DNA of 12,562 bases from Verrucomicrobiota bacterium (GTDB lineage: Bacteria; Verrucomicrobiota; Verrucomicrobiia; Chthoniobacterales; Xiphinematobacteraceae), in NCBI GenBank assembly GCA_003176035.1, contig PSRL01000086.1, forward strand, positions 1 to 12,562. The letters are read 5' to 3'. Of this stretch, positions 1-6,860 are shown piece after piece. Both the position numbers and the translations under genes were made by a program. Position 1 is the stretch's first letter. Each line of letters begins with the position of its first letter. The notes below the pieces were generated by a model. That model did no database searches. It was not told where the DNA came from and saw nothing but the letters and a program-made list of their open reading frames with translations.

Positions 1-1
1 C

Positions 2-73
2 GCCAGGGTAGCTCAGAGGTAGAGCAGGGGACTCATAAGCCCTTGGTCGGGAGTTCAATTCTCCCCCCTGGCA
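2..73 (+). tRNA. tRNA-Met (anticodon CAU; tRNA-Ile2 possible)
   Basis: The cloverleaf folds by eye. The acceptor stem is 2-8 with 66-72 (7 of 7 pairs). The D stem is GCTC/GAGC at 11-14 and 22-25. The anticodon loop CTCATAA is at 32-38 with anticodon CAT at 34-36. The T stem GGGAG/CTCCC is at 49-53 and 61-65, around a TTC-type loop. The discriminator is A73 and the CCA end is not encoded, so it must be added by the nucleotidyltransferase. The bottom of the anticodon stem has an A31-G39 mismatch and a G27-U43 wobble. A CAU anticodon can belong to elongator Met, or to Ile2 when lysidine-modified by TilS; the CTCATAA loop fits both. Initiator tRNA is unlikely, because the three G-C pairs next to the anticodon loop are missing. 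rpsT begins 45 bp downstream. Confidence 0.93.
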
Positions 74-118
74 CGCCTTAAATGCAACAATTAAAGTAAC
101 AATTAGTAATATTATTTC

Positions 119-385
119 ATGGCCAATACCAAATCAGCTGCCAAGCGCGCGCGCCAAAATGTCGTGAGGACAGCTCAGAACACACGTATCATAAGCACAT
201 TGAAAACCAAGCAAAAGAACTTCCGCGCTGCGGTTCGAGAAGGAAAAAAAGAGGCCATTCATGCGGCGATGGTTGCTCTCTCTTCTTGCTTGGATAAGGC
301 CGCCAAAAGAGGTGTCATTCATAAAAATTCAGCTGACCGTAAGAAATCTGCGCTCTCCAAGAGCATTTGCTGCCTAGGCAACTAA
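119..385 (+). CDS. rpsT: 30S ribosomal protein S20
   Basis: This 88-residue, strongly basic protein binds 16S rRNA and belongs to the small ribosomal subunit. The N-terminus MANTKSAAKRARQN and the downstream KNSADRKKSALSK segment are typical of S20, and the length matches the usual 85-90 residues. The ATG at 119 is the family start. No Shine-Dalgarno sequence precedes it; the leader is AT-rich. A tRNA lies just upstream on the same strand, so the two may share a transcript. The stop codon TAA (383-385) overlaps the stop of the convergent methionine gene. The C-terminal end (SICCLGN) with two cysteines is slightly unusual but follows the last conserved helix. Confidence 0.97.
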   Translation: MANTKSAAKRARQNVVRTAQNTRIISTLKTKQKNFRAAVREGKKEAIHAAMVALSSCLDKAAKRGVIHKNSADRKKSALSKSICCLGN

Positions 386-400
386 TTGCAAGAGAGTTGC
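378..400. terminator. small hairpin at the convergent gene junction
   Basis: GCAACT (378-383) and AGTTGC (395-400) form a perfect 6-bp inverted repeat around an 11-base loop. It sits where the rpsT stop and the opposing methionine gene stop overlap. An overlapping alternative stem is TGCAA/TTGCA at 387-391 and 397-401. There is no T-run on either side, so it is not a classical intrinsic terminator. Its position between two converging genes is the main reason to suspect a bidirectional role. Confidence 0.3.
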
Positions 401-2232
401 ATGGATTCTGAGGTTTGAGGATATTGGGCTCGAATCCATTGCGTTAATTCCACCGTGGTTTCATAGGCGAGAAACGGTGTGATCAGATAGATTCCTGAAA
501 AGTGAGCGAGGACCTCTTGGGCAATTTCTCGCGCAATGGAAACTCCCACCTTGCGGCCCTCCGCGCCTTCCAGGCCCTCCATTCGTGCTAAGGTAGAGTC
601 AGGGATGGTGATACCGGGGACTTCATTGTGGAGAAAGCGTGCCTGGCGACCGTTTAGGAGCGGCCAGACACCCAAAAAGATGGGAATATTGAGGTGTTGC
701 GTCCTTATGGCGATGGTCTCGGCTAATTTGGCGCTAAAAATCGGTTGAGTCATGACGTATTGGGCTCCGGCCGCAATTTTGCGTTCCAAACGGGAGATTT
801 GAGCATCAAGATTTTTTGCATTCGGATTAAACGTACATCCGGCAACGAAATCGCAACGTCTTTTGAGGTCTCGCCCGGATTGAGTAAATCCCCTGTTGAG
901 CTGTTGGATGATCTCTAACAACTGAACTGAATTGACATCATAGACCGAGCTGGCACCCGGGTGATCGCCTGCCTTGGCGGGATCGCCGGTTAATGGGAGG
1001 ACGTGTCGCATGCCGAGAGCCGCCATTCCCATCAAATCGCTTTGCAGGCCTATTAAATTGCGATCTCGACAACTCAGATGGAGCAAAGGTGTGATGCCGC
1101 GTTCCTTGAGCATTGCACCCACGGCGAGGTTACTCACCCGTAAGATCGCAAGGGAATTGTCCGCCAGGGTAATGACATCGCCTCCGGCCTCTTTCAGCGC
1201 ACCTGCCGCTACAAAGTATTTTTCCAAACAGAGTGTTTTCGGGGGGTCCAGTTCAATGAGAATCACTCTCTTGCCGCCGGACCATTGATCTAAAATACTT
1301 TCTTCACTCAGCGGAGCGGGTTTTGGGCTCGGGAGGTCTTGTGGAATGCGGATTCGTTTTTTTCGAACGGGAGCCAGCCCCTCAATGGCCTTTGAGAGGG
1401 CGGCGATATGGTCGGGCGTTGTTCCGCAGCATCCACCGATAATTCCAGCGCCTGCCGCAACCATTGCGATCGCCTGTTCGGCGAAATAATTCGGTGTTGC
1501 TTCATAGAGGTATCGCCCTTCGGAATAACGAGGACGGCCTGCATTCGGATATGCGGCAAGAGGTGCTCCTTCCGGCATCAACTCTAATAACCGAAGTGCG
1601 CGATGCGGGCCGCTGATACAGTTAATCCCTATAATGTCAGCACCGCGTTCCAGCAAAAAATGGAACGTTTCTCCCAAAGAAGTTCCATTGGAGAGGCGCC
1701 CTGATTCATTACAAGCTAGGGAACAAATGGTGGGGCAGGGGTGAAGAGATTGTTTCACGCGAAGCGCAAGAGCCAACTCTTCCGGATCTTGAAAAGTCTC
1801 GAAAAAAATAAGATCCACGCCGCCATCTACCAGGGCTCCGATCTGTTCTCGGAAAAACGCTTCCCGATCAAAACCGCGTTCCGTGGCTTCAGTTGCGGAA
1901 AGACCAATTGGCCCTACACAACCGGCGACATACACAGGACAACCTTTAGCGCTTTGCTTTGCCAGCTGCGCCGCACGACAATTGATCTCATGGACTCGAC
2001 TTTCCAAACCAAACCCGGAAAGCTTGTAGCTATTTGCTGCGAAAGAGTTCGTGCCAATGATTTGAGCGCCCGCACGAATGTAATCCTCATGAATCTGCCG
2101 CACCGTGCCCGGAGAGTGAAGATTCAACTCCTCAAAACAGCGATTCAAAGCCACTCCGCGTTCAATCAATAGGGTTCCCATTGCACCATCGCCACAAAGG
2201 ATGTGATTTCGCAAGTTTTCCAATAAATCCAT
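382..2232 (-). CDS. bifunctional homocysteine S-methyltransferase / 5,10-methylenetetrahydrofolate reductase
   Basis: This is a cytoplasmic fusion of two methionine-pathway enzymes, as in the Bacillus YitJ type. Numbering here counts from a TTG at 2244 (620 residues); I prefer the ATG at 2232, residue 5, because homologues usually begin near MDLLE. The homocysteine methyltransferase domain covers about residues 10-290 and has the zinc ligands Cys209 (GINCISGP), Cys272 and Cys273 (GGCCGTTPDH). The FAD-dependent MTHFR domain covers about 325-605, with ELDPPK at 331-336, LSCRDRN at 390-396, TGDP at 419-422 and TQPIF at 499-503. There is no cobalamin-binding domain, so this protein is not a full MetH. 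It is the last gene of the minus-strand block, 17-29 bp after a small membrane protein depending on the start. Its stop overlaps the rpsT stop. No clear Shine-Dalgarno sequence precedes either start. Confidence 0.93.
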   Translation of the reverse strand: MDLLENLRNHILCGDGAMGTLLIERGVALNRCFEELNLHSPGTVRQIHEDYIRAGAQIIGTNSFAANSYKLSGFGLESRVHEINCRAAQLAKQSAKGCPVYVAGCVGPIGLSATEATERGFDREAFFREQIGALVDGGVDLIFFETFQDPEELALALRVKQSLHPCPTICSLACNESGRLSNGTSLGETFHFLLERGADIIGINCISGPHRALRLLELMPEGAPLAAYPNAGRPRYSEGRYLYEATPNYFAEQAIAMVAAGAGIIGGCCGTTPDHIAALSKAIEGLAPVRKKRIRIPQDLPSPKPAPLSEESILDQWSGGKRVILIELDPPKTLCLEKYFVAAGALKEAGGDVITLADNSLAILRVSNLAVGAMLKERGITPLLHLSCRDRNLIGLQSDLMGMAALGMRHVLPLTGDPAKAGDHPGASSVYDVNSVQLLEIIQQLNRGFTQSGRDLKRRCDFVAGCTFNPNAKNLDAQISRLERKIAAGAQYVMTQPIFSAKLAETIAIRTQHLNIPIFLGVWPLLNGRQARFLHNEVPGITIPDSTLARMEGLEGAEGRKVGVSIAREIAQEVLAHFSGIYLITPFLAYETTVELTQWIRAQYPQTSESMQLSCN

Positions 2233-2261
2233 AAGAATAGGCAACGCGTTAAAGAGATGAC

Positions 2262-2486
2262 CTAACGAATGGAAGTGGCGGCGGAAGGAGTGCCGGAAAG
2301 TGGGAAGTCAGCTTTCTCACCCTCAGTGGGCTGGATTGGTGGCATTTCATCTCCTGTGAAGCTCTTCAGAGGGAGAACTTGGATTTGAACAGGTTCTTCC
2401 GAATGTAGGCGTGCGAGAATGTAACCCAATATCAAAAAAATGCAGCTTACTATTAATGCGAAATGAAGCGAAGGATAACGATTCAT
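2262..2486 (-). CDS. small single-pass membrane protein, unknown function
   Basis: I do not recognise a family for this 74-residue protein. It has a short N-terminus (MNRYPSL), a hydrophobic segment at about residues 8-26 and then a hydrophilic tail of about 48 residues rich in Pro, Glu, Ser and Thr. This suggests a membrane anchor with the tail probably outside the cytoplasm, since the positive residues lie on the N-terminal side and directly after the helix. There is no lipobox. The ATG overlaps the plsC stop as ATGA (2483-2486), so translation is probably coupled to plsC, which supports a real gene and a possible envelope role. The methionine gene follows within 30 bp. The reading frame is open and unbroken. 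Confidence 0.7.
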   Translation of the reverse strand: MNRYPSLHFALIVSCIFLILGYILARLHSEEPVQIQVLPLKSFTGDEMPPIQPTEGEKADFPLSGTPSAATSIR

Positions 2487-3106
2487 GGTTTTTCTTTCAG
2501 TTCGAGAGCGCCAATGGCATCCATCACACGCTGACTGAGCCGCGAGTAGGTTTCTTTTGAGGAAGGATGGATATCTGCCTCGGAGAAATAGAGGGGATTT
2601 CCGATCACTGTGACGATACGGACGGGACGAGGAAATTTTGCCCCCCTGGGAAAGGCATGAGCAGCACCAAAGATCCGCATTGGCAGCACGGGACAGAGCG
2701 TTTTTGCGATGATTAAGCCCAATCCGGGGCGGGCGGCCTGTAAGGTGCCGTTTTTTGACCGTGTGCCTTCCGGGAAAAGAACCACGCCATTGCCTTGGCG
2801 AATTTTACGAACGATTGTCTTCAAAGCGGTGCGGTCGGCACCGTCCCGATCGACCGGGATGACATTCATGTCCGGGAAGAGCGGTCCCAAAATAGGCCAT
2901 TGGAGAAGCGTTTCGCGAGCAAGATAGTAGACGGCTCTTTGCGAACAAATGCCCGCAAGCGGAGGGTCAAAATAACTGGTATGATTGACGGCCAGGATCA
3001 AGCCGCCGTGTTCGATCATCCGTTCCGGGTGGATGACTCGATATCGAAACAGGGTCGCCGCCACCAACTTGGAGAGGTGATAGCCGATGTTGTAAACAAG
3101 TGTCAT
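2483..3106 (-). CDS. plsC: 1-acyl-sn-glycerol-3-phosphate acyltransferase (lysophosphatidate acyltransferase)
   Basis: PlsC transfers an acyl group to the sn-2 position of lysophosphatidic acid to give phosphatidic acid, at the inner face of the cytoplasmic membrane. The catalytic NHTSYFDPP motif (His42-x4-Asp47) is present, followed by the substrate motifs VIPVDR at 82-87 and FPEGTRS at 111-117. The N-terminal 25 residues form a short hydrophobic/amphipathic stretch. At 207 residues it is a compact member of the family (usual range about 200-250). It lies 30 bp after cmk, a neighbour pair also known in Chlamydiae, and overlaps the next small gene by ATGA. The ATG start lacks a Shine-Dalgarno sequence. 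An acyltransferase of another lysophospholipid is possible but less likely. Confidence 0.92.
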   Translation of the reverse strand: MTLVYNIGYHLSKLVAATLFRYRVIHPERMIEHGGLILAVNHTSYFDPPLAGICSQRAVYYLARETLLQWPILGPLFPDMNVIPVDRDGADRTALKTIVRKIRQGNGVVLFPEGTRSKNGTLQAARPGLGLIIAKTLCPVLPMRIFGAAHAFPRGAKFPRPVRIVTVIGNPLYFSEADIHPSSKETYSRLSQRVMDAIGALELKEKP

Positions 3107-3136
3107 TTGCGAACAATGCGAGAGAGGTCACTACTC

Positions 3137-3793
3137 CTATGCTGTGAAATGTTGTATTACAAAGTGTTTGTTTTTAAGCTCTTCCAAAACTTTTCTTACC
3201 ACCTCATCCAAGCTCATCTCCGTAGTATTCAGTGTGCACGCACCCGGAGGAATCTTAAGAGGGGCGACCTTTCGAGTCGAATCTAGCTGATCGCGATCGG
3301 TGATAGTATCGGCAATTCCTTGCGCGGCGCGGCGGCGTTCCCGTTCTTTTTCGGAGGCGTCCAAATAGAATTTATAGGGGGTTGCCGGAAAAACAACTGA
3401 GCCGATATCGCGGCCTTCCATAATCAGGGAAAAACGATTGCCCAAGTCGCGGAGTGCCTCCAAAAGAACGGCACGAAACTTCGGCAACTGAGAAAAAAGC
3501 GAAACGTTCTTGTTCACTTCCAGGTCGTATAAATGTTGCGTTGCTCCTTCGCCATGAATCAGAAAAATGACCTTATCTCCAAGTTTCTGAGTGGAAATCT
3601 GAGCGGAACGCAGAAAGGCATCTAGCTTCTCTCCATTTTCCGGAAGGATATCCGCTTTTAAAGCGGCCCAGGTGACCGCTCGATAAAGTTCACCGGAGCT
3701 CACAAAGGTGATTCCTAAGTGAGCGGCTATTTTCTGAGCGACGGTACTTTTGCCAGAGGCGGCTGGCCCGTCGATGGCAATGACTGGAAACAT
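3137..3793 (-). CDS. cmk: cytidylate (CMP/dCMP) kinase
   Basis: This cytoplasmic enzyme phosphorylates CMP and dCMP with ATP, recycling the CMP released by phospholipid and RNA turnover. The 218-residue protein matches the family length. The P-loop is GPAASGKST (residues 9-17). The CMP-binding SSGELYRAVTW region replaces the more usual DTGAMYR form. GRDIGSVVFP and the lid region DRDQLDSTRKVAPLK follow in the expected order. It lies 6 bp from the end of aroA and 30 bp before plsC. The aroA-cmk order is also seen in E. coli, so co-transcription is likely. The ATG at 3793 follows an A/T-rich stretch without a Shine-Dalgarno sequence. Confidence 0.96.
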   Translation of the reverse strand: MFPVIAIDGPAASGKSTVAQKIAAHLGITFVSSGELYRAVTWAALKADILPENGEKLDAFLRSAQISTQKLGDKVIFLIHGEGATQHLYDLEVNKNVSLFSQLPKFRAVLLEALRDLGNRFSLIMEGRDIGSVVFPATPYKFYLDASEKERERRRAAQGIADTITDRDQLDSTRKVAPLKIPPGACTLNTTEMSLDEVVRKVLEELKNKHFVIQHFTA

Positions 3794-3799
3794 TTTATT

Positions 3800-5161
3800 T
3801 TATGCTCGGTTCCCACGTTGCCTAAAATTGAGCATTCCAATGACCGGTGTCCGACGATTCAGAAGGCCGCCCCGCTTTTGAATTTTCCGTAAGGTGTTTT
3901 CATACTCGGGATAGGAAGTACGAATACAGTCGGTATCTTCGATGACTGTCTCCCCTCGGGCAAACAAGCCTGCGATTCCAAATGCCATCGCGATTCGATG
4001 GTCGCCAAAGCTTTTTAAGCGTGCGCCTTGCAGGGGGAGCTTTCCCTGAATTTCCATGCCGTCATCGCGTTCCACTACCTCGACTCCCATTTCTCGCAAA
4101 TTGGTGACGATTGCGGTGATGCGATCTGTCTCTTTTACTCGAAGTTCTTCCGCATTGCGGATGATGGTTTTTCCTTCAGCCAACGCACCCGCAACGGCTA
4201 GAATGGGAAGCTCGTCGATCACGTTAGAAATTTCGTCTCCTTCAATGGTTGTGGCGCGCAATCGTGTGCCTTTGATATCCAGAGTGCCCGAAGGCTCTCC
4301 ACCTTCAGTCTGCTCTACCACCTCGCGAATGTGAGCGCCCATTCGCACCAAGATGTCTATAATGCCCGTGCGGCTGGGATTGAGACCCACATTTTTTATT
4401 AAAAGTCGGGAGCCCGGTTGAGCAGCCACGGCAATTAGCCAAAATGCGGCGCTGGAAAGGTCGCCCGGCACTTGGAAATCCCGCGATTCCGGAATGCGAG
4501 GGCCATGCAACGAAATTTGCCGTCCCTCACGTTGCACCGGAATTAAAAAATGCTGTAACATGCGTTCGGTGTGGTCTCGGCTACGTCCGGGCTCAATGAC
4601 GGTGGTCTTTCCTCGTGTGAAAAGGCCGGCAAAAAGTATCGCGCTCTTTACCTGAGCGCTGGCAATCGGCATGGAGTAGGTGATCGGCTTTAACGGGGCC
4701 CCTTCGATCACAAGGGGAGGACATCCCAGCTCGTTCTCAGTCGATAAACGCGCCCCCATGAGGGAGAGAGGCTGGATGATTCTTTGCATGGGACGGTGCG
4801 AAAGAGAAGCATCTCCTACCAGGCGGCTTCGAAAAGGCTGGGCGGCCAAAATGCCGGCCAGAAGGCGCATGGTAGTGCCTGAGTTGCCGCAGTTAATGTC
4901 GGTGGCCGGTGGTTTAAATTTGCCATGACATCCCTCAACGATGACCAAGTTCGCATCGGAAAAAAATTCCATCTGAACCCCCAACTCTCGCAGCGCCTCC
5001 GCAGTGGCAAGGCAATCTTCTGCCTGTAGGAAATTTGTGATTTTACAAGTCCCATTGGAAAGCGCGGCAAGAAGGAGTGCCCGATGAGAAATGCTTTTGT
5101 CTCCCGGTACAGTGATTTCGTAATTGATGGGCGCACTGCGTCTAACCTTGAGCATACTCAT
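3800..5161 (-). CDS. aroA: 3-phosphoshikimate 1-carboxyvinyltransferase (EPSP synthase)
   Basis: This enzyme joins phosphoenolpyruvate to shikimate-3-phosphate in the sixth step of the shikimate pathway, in the cytoplasm. Visible motifs are PGDKSISHR (19-27, with Lys22), NCGNSGTTMRLL (90-101), GDASLSHRPM (116-125), DELPI (316-320), KETDR (343-347) and GDHRIAMA (386-393). Four short motifs, GDKS, SAQVK (168-172), RDHTE (195-199) and NPSR (261-264), resemble the pattern described for class II EPSP synthases, with Ser where NPTR is usual. The 453 residues include a basic C-terminal tail of about 25 residues after the usual SYPEYENTLRKI end. tyrA ends 9 bp upstream and cmk begins 6 bp downstream. 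The start may be Met1 (5161) or Met3 (5155); there is no clear Shine-Dalgarno sequence. Confidence 0.96.
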   Translation of the reverse strand: MSMLKVRRSAPINYEITVPGDKSISHRALLLAALSNGTCKITNFLQAEDCLATAEALRELGVQMEFFSDANLVIVEGCHGKFKPPATDINCGNSGTTMRLLAGILAAQPFRSRLVGDASLSHRPMQRIIQPLSLMGARLSTENELGCPPLVIEGAPLKPITYSMPIASAQVKSAILFAGLFTRGKTTVIEPGRSRDHTERMLQHFLIPVQREGRQISLHGPRIPESRDFQVPGDLSSAAFWLIAVAAQPGSRLLIKNVGLNPSRTGIIDILVRMGAHIREVVEQTEGGEPSGTLDIKGTRLRATTIEGDEISNVIDELPILAVAGALAEGKTIIRNAEELRVKETDRITAIVTNLREMGVEVVERDDGMEIQGKLPLQGARLKSFGDHRIAMAFGIAGLFARGETVIEDTDCIRTSYPEYENTLRKIQKRGGLLNRRTPVIGMLNFRQRGNRA

Positions 5162-5170
5162 AATATTTTT

Positions 5171-6034
5171 TTAGATGAAAGATCGAAATTCCTTTGCTTC
5201 TTCGAAAAAAGATCGCAATGCGTTACTATCAGCAAGACGCAAAAAATGCGATAGCGCCTGTAACTGACTTGTATATTCCGCCAGCGCTTTGAGGATAGGC
5301 TCCCGATTTTCCAAAAAAATATCGACCCACAACTCCGGCGAACCTTTCGCTATTCGAGTGGTATCCTGATATCCTTTGCCCGAAAGTTTCTGCAAAGCAC
5401 AATTCTGCGAGCAGACCGCTTTGACAAGGGCTGCCGCGGCGGCGTGGGGCAGATGGCTGATGAGCGCCACGGCGGCATCGTGTGCCTCCGGAGTCATTTC
5501 AACAGTCCGAGCTCCAACAGCCGCCCACAGATTCCGTACTAACTGTAAAGAGGAATGAGGTGTCTCCAGAGGGGTCAGAATACAAACCGCATTTTCAAAA
5601 AGGTTTTCCTTCGCTGCTTCCAGCCCATTTCGTTCGGAGCCCGCCATCGGATGACCTCCCACAAAACGATCCTGGAAAATGGGAACCAATTCGCCCATTA
5701 CACTTGCCTTGACACTGCCCACATCGGTGACAACCGCGTCTTTATCCACCAAAGGGTAAATCCGCCTTGCCAGCCTGCCCATCGCGCTGACCGGAGTGCA
5801 TAAGACGATAATCTTTGTTCCCGGAATAACTTCTTCTAGTTCTAGCGACGCGCGAGCCGGATGGAGGATCTCTTCGCTTTGCTGAAGAGCGGCTGGATCA
5901 CGAGCCCAAATGCGGACTTCCCAGTCGGTTCGCTTTTTCAGAGCCAAAGCCAGCGATCCCCCAATGAGACCCGGAGCAATGAGTGCAATCGTCGCAGATG
6001 AACAGACGGTGAAAGAAGGTGAGTCCTCTCGCAT
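5171..6034 (-). CDS. tyrA: prephenate dehydrogenase
   Basis: TyrA oxidatively decarboxylates prephenate to 4-hydroxyphenylpyruvate with NAD+, the committed step to tyrosine. The 287-residue protein has an N-terminal Rossmann domain (about 13-165) and a C-terminal helical dimer domain. The family motifs are DVGSVK (104-109), HPMAGSE (128-134, with the likely catalytic His128), SHLPH (193-197) and DTTRIAKGSPELW (224-236). The nucleotide loop reads APGLIGGS (20-27), so the first glycine of the usual GxGxxG is alanine. No chorismate mutase or ACT domain is present, so feedback control by an ACT domain is not expected. ATG 6034 is the first start after an in-frame stop and follows a purine-rich GAAGAAGA stretch. 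An arogenate dehydrogenase activity cannot be excluded from sequence alone. Confidence 0.93.
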   Translation of the reverse strand: MREDSPSFTVCSSATIALIAPGLIGGSLALALKKRTDWEVRIWARDPAALQQSEEILHPARASLELEEVIPGTKIIVLCTPVSAMGRLARRIYPLVDKDAVVTDVGSVKASVMGELVPIFQDRFVGGHPMAGSERNGLEAAKENLFENAVCILTPLETPHSSLQLVRNLWAAVGARTVEMTPEAHDAAVALISHLPHAAAAALVKAVCSQNCALQKLSGKGYQDTTRIAKGSPELWVDIFLENREPILKALAEYTSQLQALSHFLRLADSNALRSFFEEAKEFRSFI

Positions 6035-6152
6035 TTTTCTTCTTCAGTCGAAACATTAGAGGTGAATACTTTTGTTGAAAGTGCATTGTCCGTTGCCAGG
6101 TACTTAGCGATCCAAGAACAACAGAACACACTCATCGAATGGTGTCAGCGGT

Positions 6153-6575
6153 TCATGGAACCCGGAAAAGCTTACCGGTGTAGGGACATTTCACTTCTTG
6201 TCCCGGTGGATACCCCCGGACATCGACATATCCCGCATAGGGCGCAAAGGGACTTGTGACAAGCCCGGATTTCCCAGGCACCGGCGTTGCATAGGGTAGT
6301 TCCTGTGCGGTTGGCTGGGGACTGGTCGTAATTACCGAGGCGGCGGGGGTTGGCGAAGGAGCTGCGGAGGCTGGTGGCTGATTTCCTTGGGACACGGGAT
6401 TTGGAGAAGGGGAGGGCGCCGCTCCCACAAACTGGGCGTCCTGTTCAGCACTGCTGGAGGTCCTTGTAGCACCGCTTCCAAATCGATTTCGGCTTGTGGT
6501 TTGTTTGGTAGGCCCAGCACAGGCGCTTAACAAAATCACCACGGTAGTAACGACTATCCACCAGGAATTTTTCAT
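6153..6575 (-). CDS. small lipoprotein with Pro/Ser/Thr-rich linker and conserved C-terminal tail
   Basis: The function is unknown. This 140-residue protein begins MKNSWW, followed by a hydrophobic stretch and a lipobox LSAC with Cys19, so it is probably lipidated and placed in the inner or outer membrane. Residues about 20-90 form a low-complexity linker rich in Ser, Thr, Pro, Ala and Gln, including repeated PSP/PTP units. The last about 50 residues look ordered and end GYVDVRGYPPG...CPYTGKLFRVP. I recall similar tails in verrucomicrobial hypothetical proteins, but cannot verify this here. It is the first gene of the minus-strand block, separated from tyrA by 118 bp, so it may be transcribed separately. 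The single Cys in the tail (KCPYTG) stands out. No Shine-Dalgarno sequence is visible. Confidence 0.85.
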   Translation of the reverse strand: MKNSWWIVVTTVVILLSACAGPTKQTTSRNRFGSGATRTSSSAEQDAQFVGAAPSPSPNPVSQGNQPPASAAPSPTPAASVITTSPQPTAQELPYATPVPGKSGLVTSPFAPYAGYVDVRGYPPGQEVKCPYTGKLFRVP

Positions 6576-6860
6576 AGGCGTTGCTTGATCAAATTCAGTT
6601 TTTGCTTCGGCATCAATCTAAAAAACGCTTTACCAACCACATCGGTTTCTTTTAGGAACCGCTAGCCGGTCAATATAGCGAAAGGATTCTAAATGAGTAC
6701 GAATTTTGAAAGAACTTTTTCTTCCAGGTGCGAGAGTAAGGCCTGGCATGCGGGCTCTCTGCCTTGCAATCCGGCAGCCACCGGAGCTGGGACAAAAATT
6801 CCTGGCAACGCCGGTCTTTCTAGTTTTGGGATAGATTCTAAAAGAAGCGGACGAAGTCCG
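6576..6860. other. 285-bp interval without a confident gene; minus-strand open frame and inverted repeats
   Basis: No gene here can be called with confidence. The minus strand has a 59-codon frame, bounded by stops, at 6689-6868; it starts inside the end of the HAD gene. It reads as a plausible protein (RPALPGIFVPAPVAAGLQ, later HLEEKVLSKFVLI) but has no ATG or GTG start; an internal TTG is the only common option. The same bases hold three consecutive 5-bp inverted repeats: CCAGG/CCTGG (6724-6728, 6742-6746), CTGCC/GGCAG (6759-6763, 6773-6777) and ACCGG/CCGGT (6780-6784, 6811-6815). This could be a decayed gene, a short gene with a non-ATG start or a structured RNA. The lipoprotein promoter should lie near 6580-6690, but I see no clear -35/-10 pair. 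Confidence 0.4.

Noticed and set aside
1741..2172. Plus-strand 143-codon open frame
   Set aside because: It lies entirely antisense to the homocysteine methyltransferase domain, which has clear catalytic motifs; a shadow frame.
2795..3286. Plus-strand 163-codon open frame across plsC and cmk
   Set aside because: It is antisense to two confident genes and shows no motif.
4816..5136. Minus-strand 106-codon frame inside aroA
   Set aside because: Same strand as aroA but another frame; aroA is intact in its own frame, so there is no frameshift to explain.
6069..6095. Possible sigma-54 promoter (TGGCAA...TGCA on the minus strand) upstream of tyrA
   Set aside because: The spacing between the GG and GC elements is one base off and the flanks match poorly.
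6721..6820. SRP RNA or tmRNA in the intergenic interval
   Set aside because: No GGAAGGAAGCAGCC-type SRP core and no tRNA-like ends or tag frame could be found on either strand.
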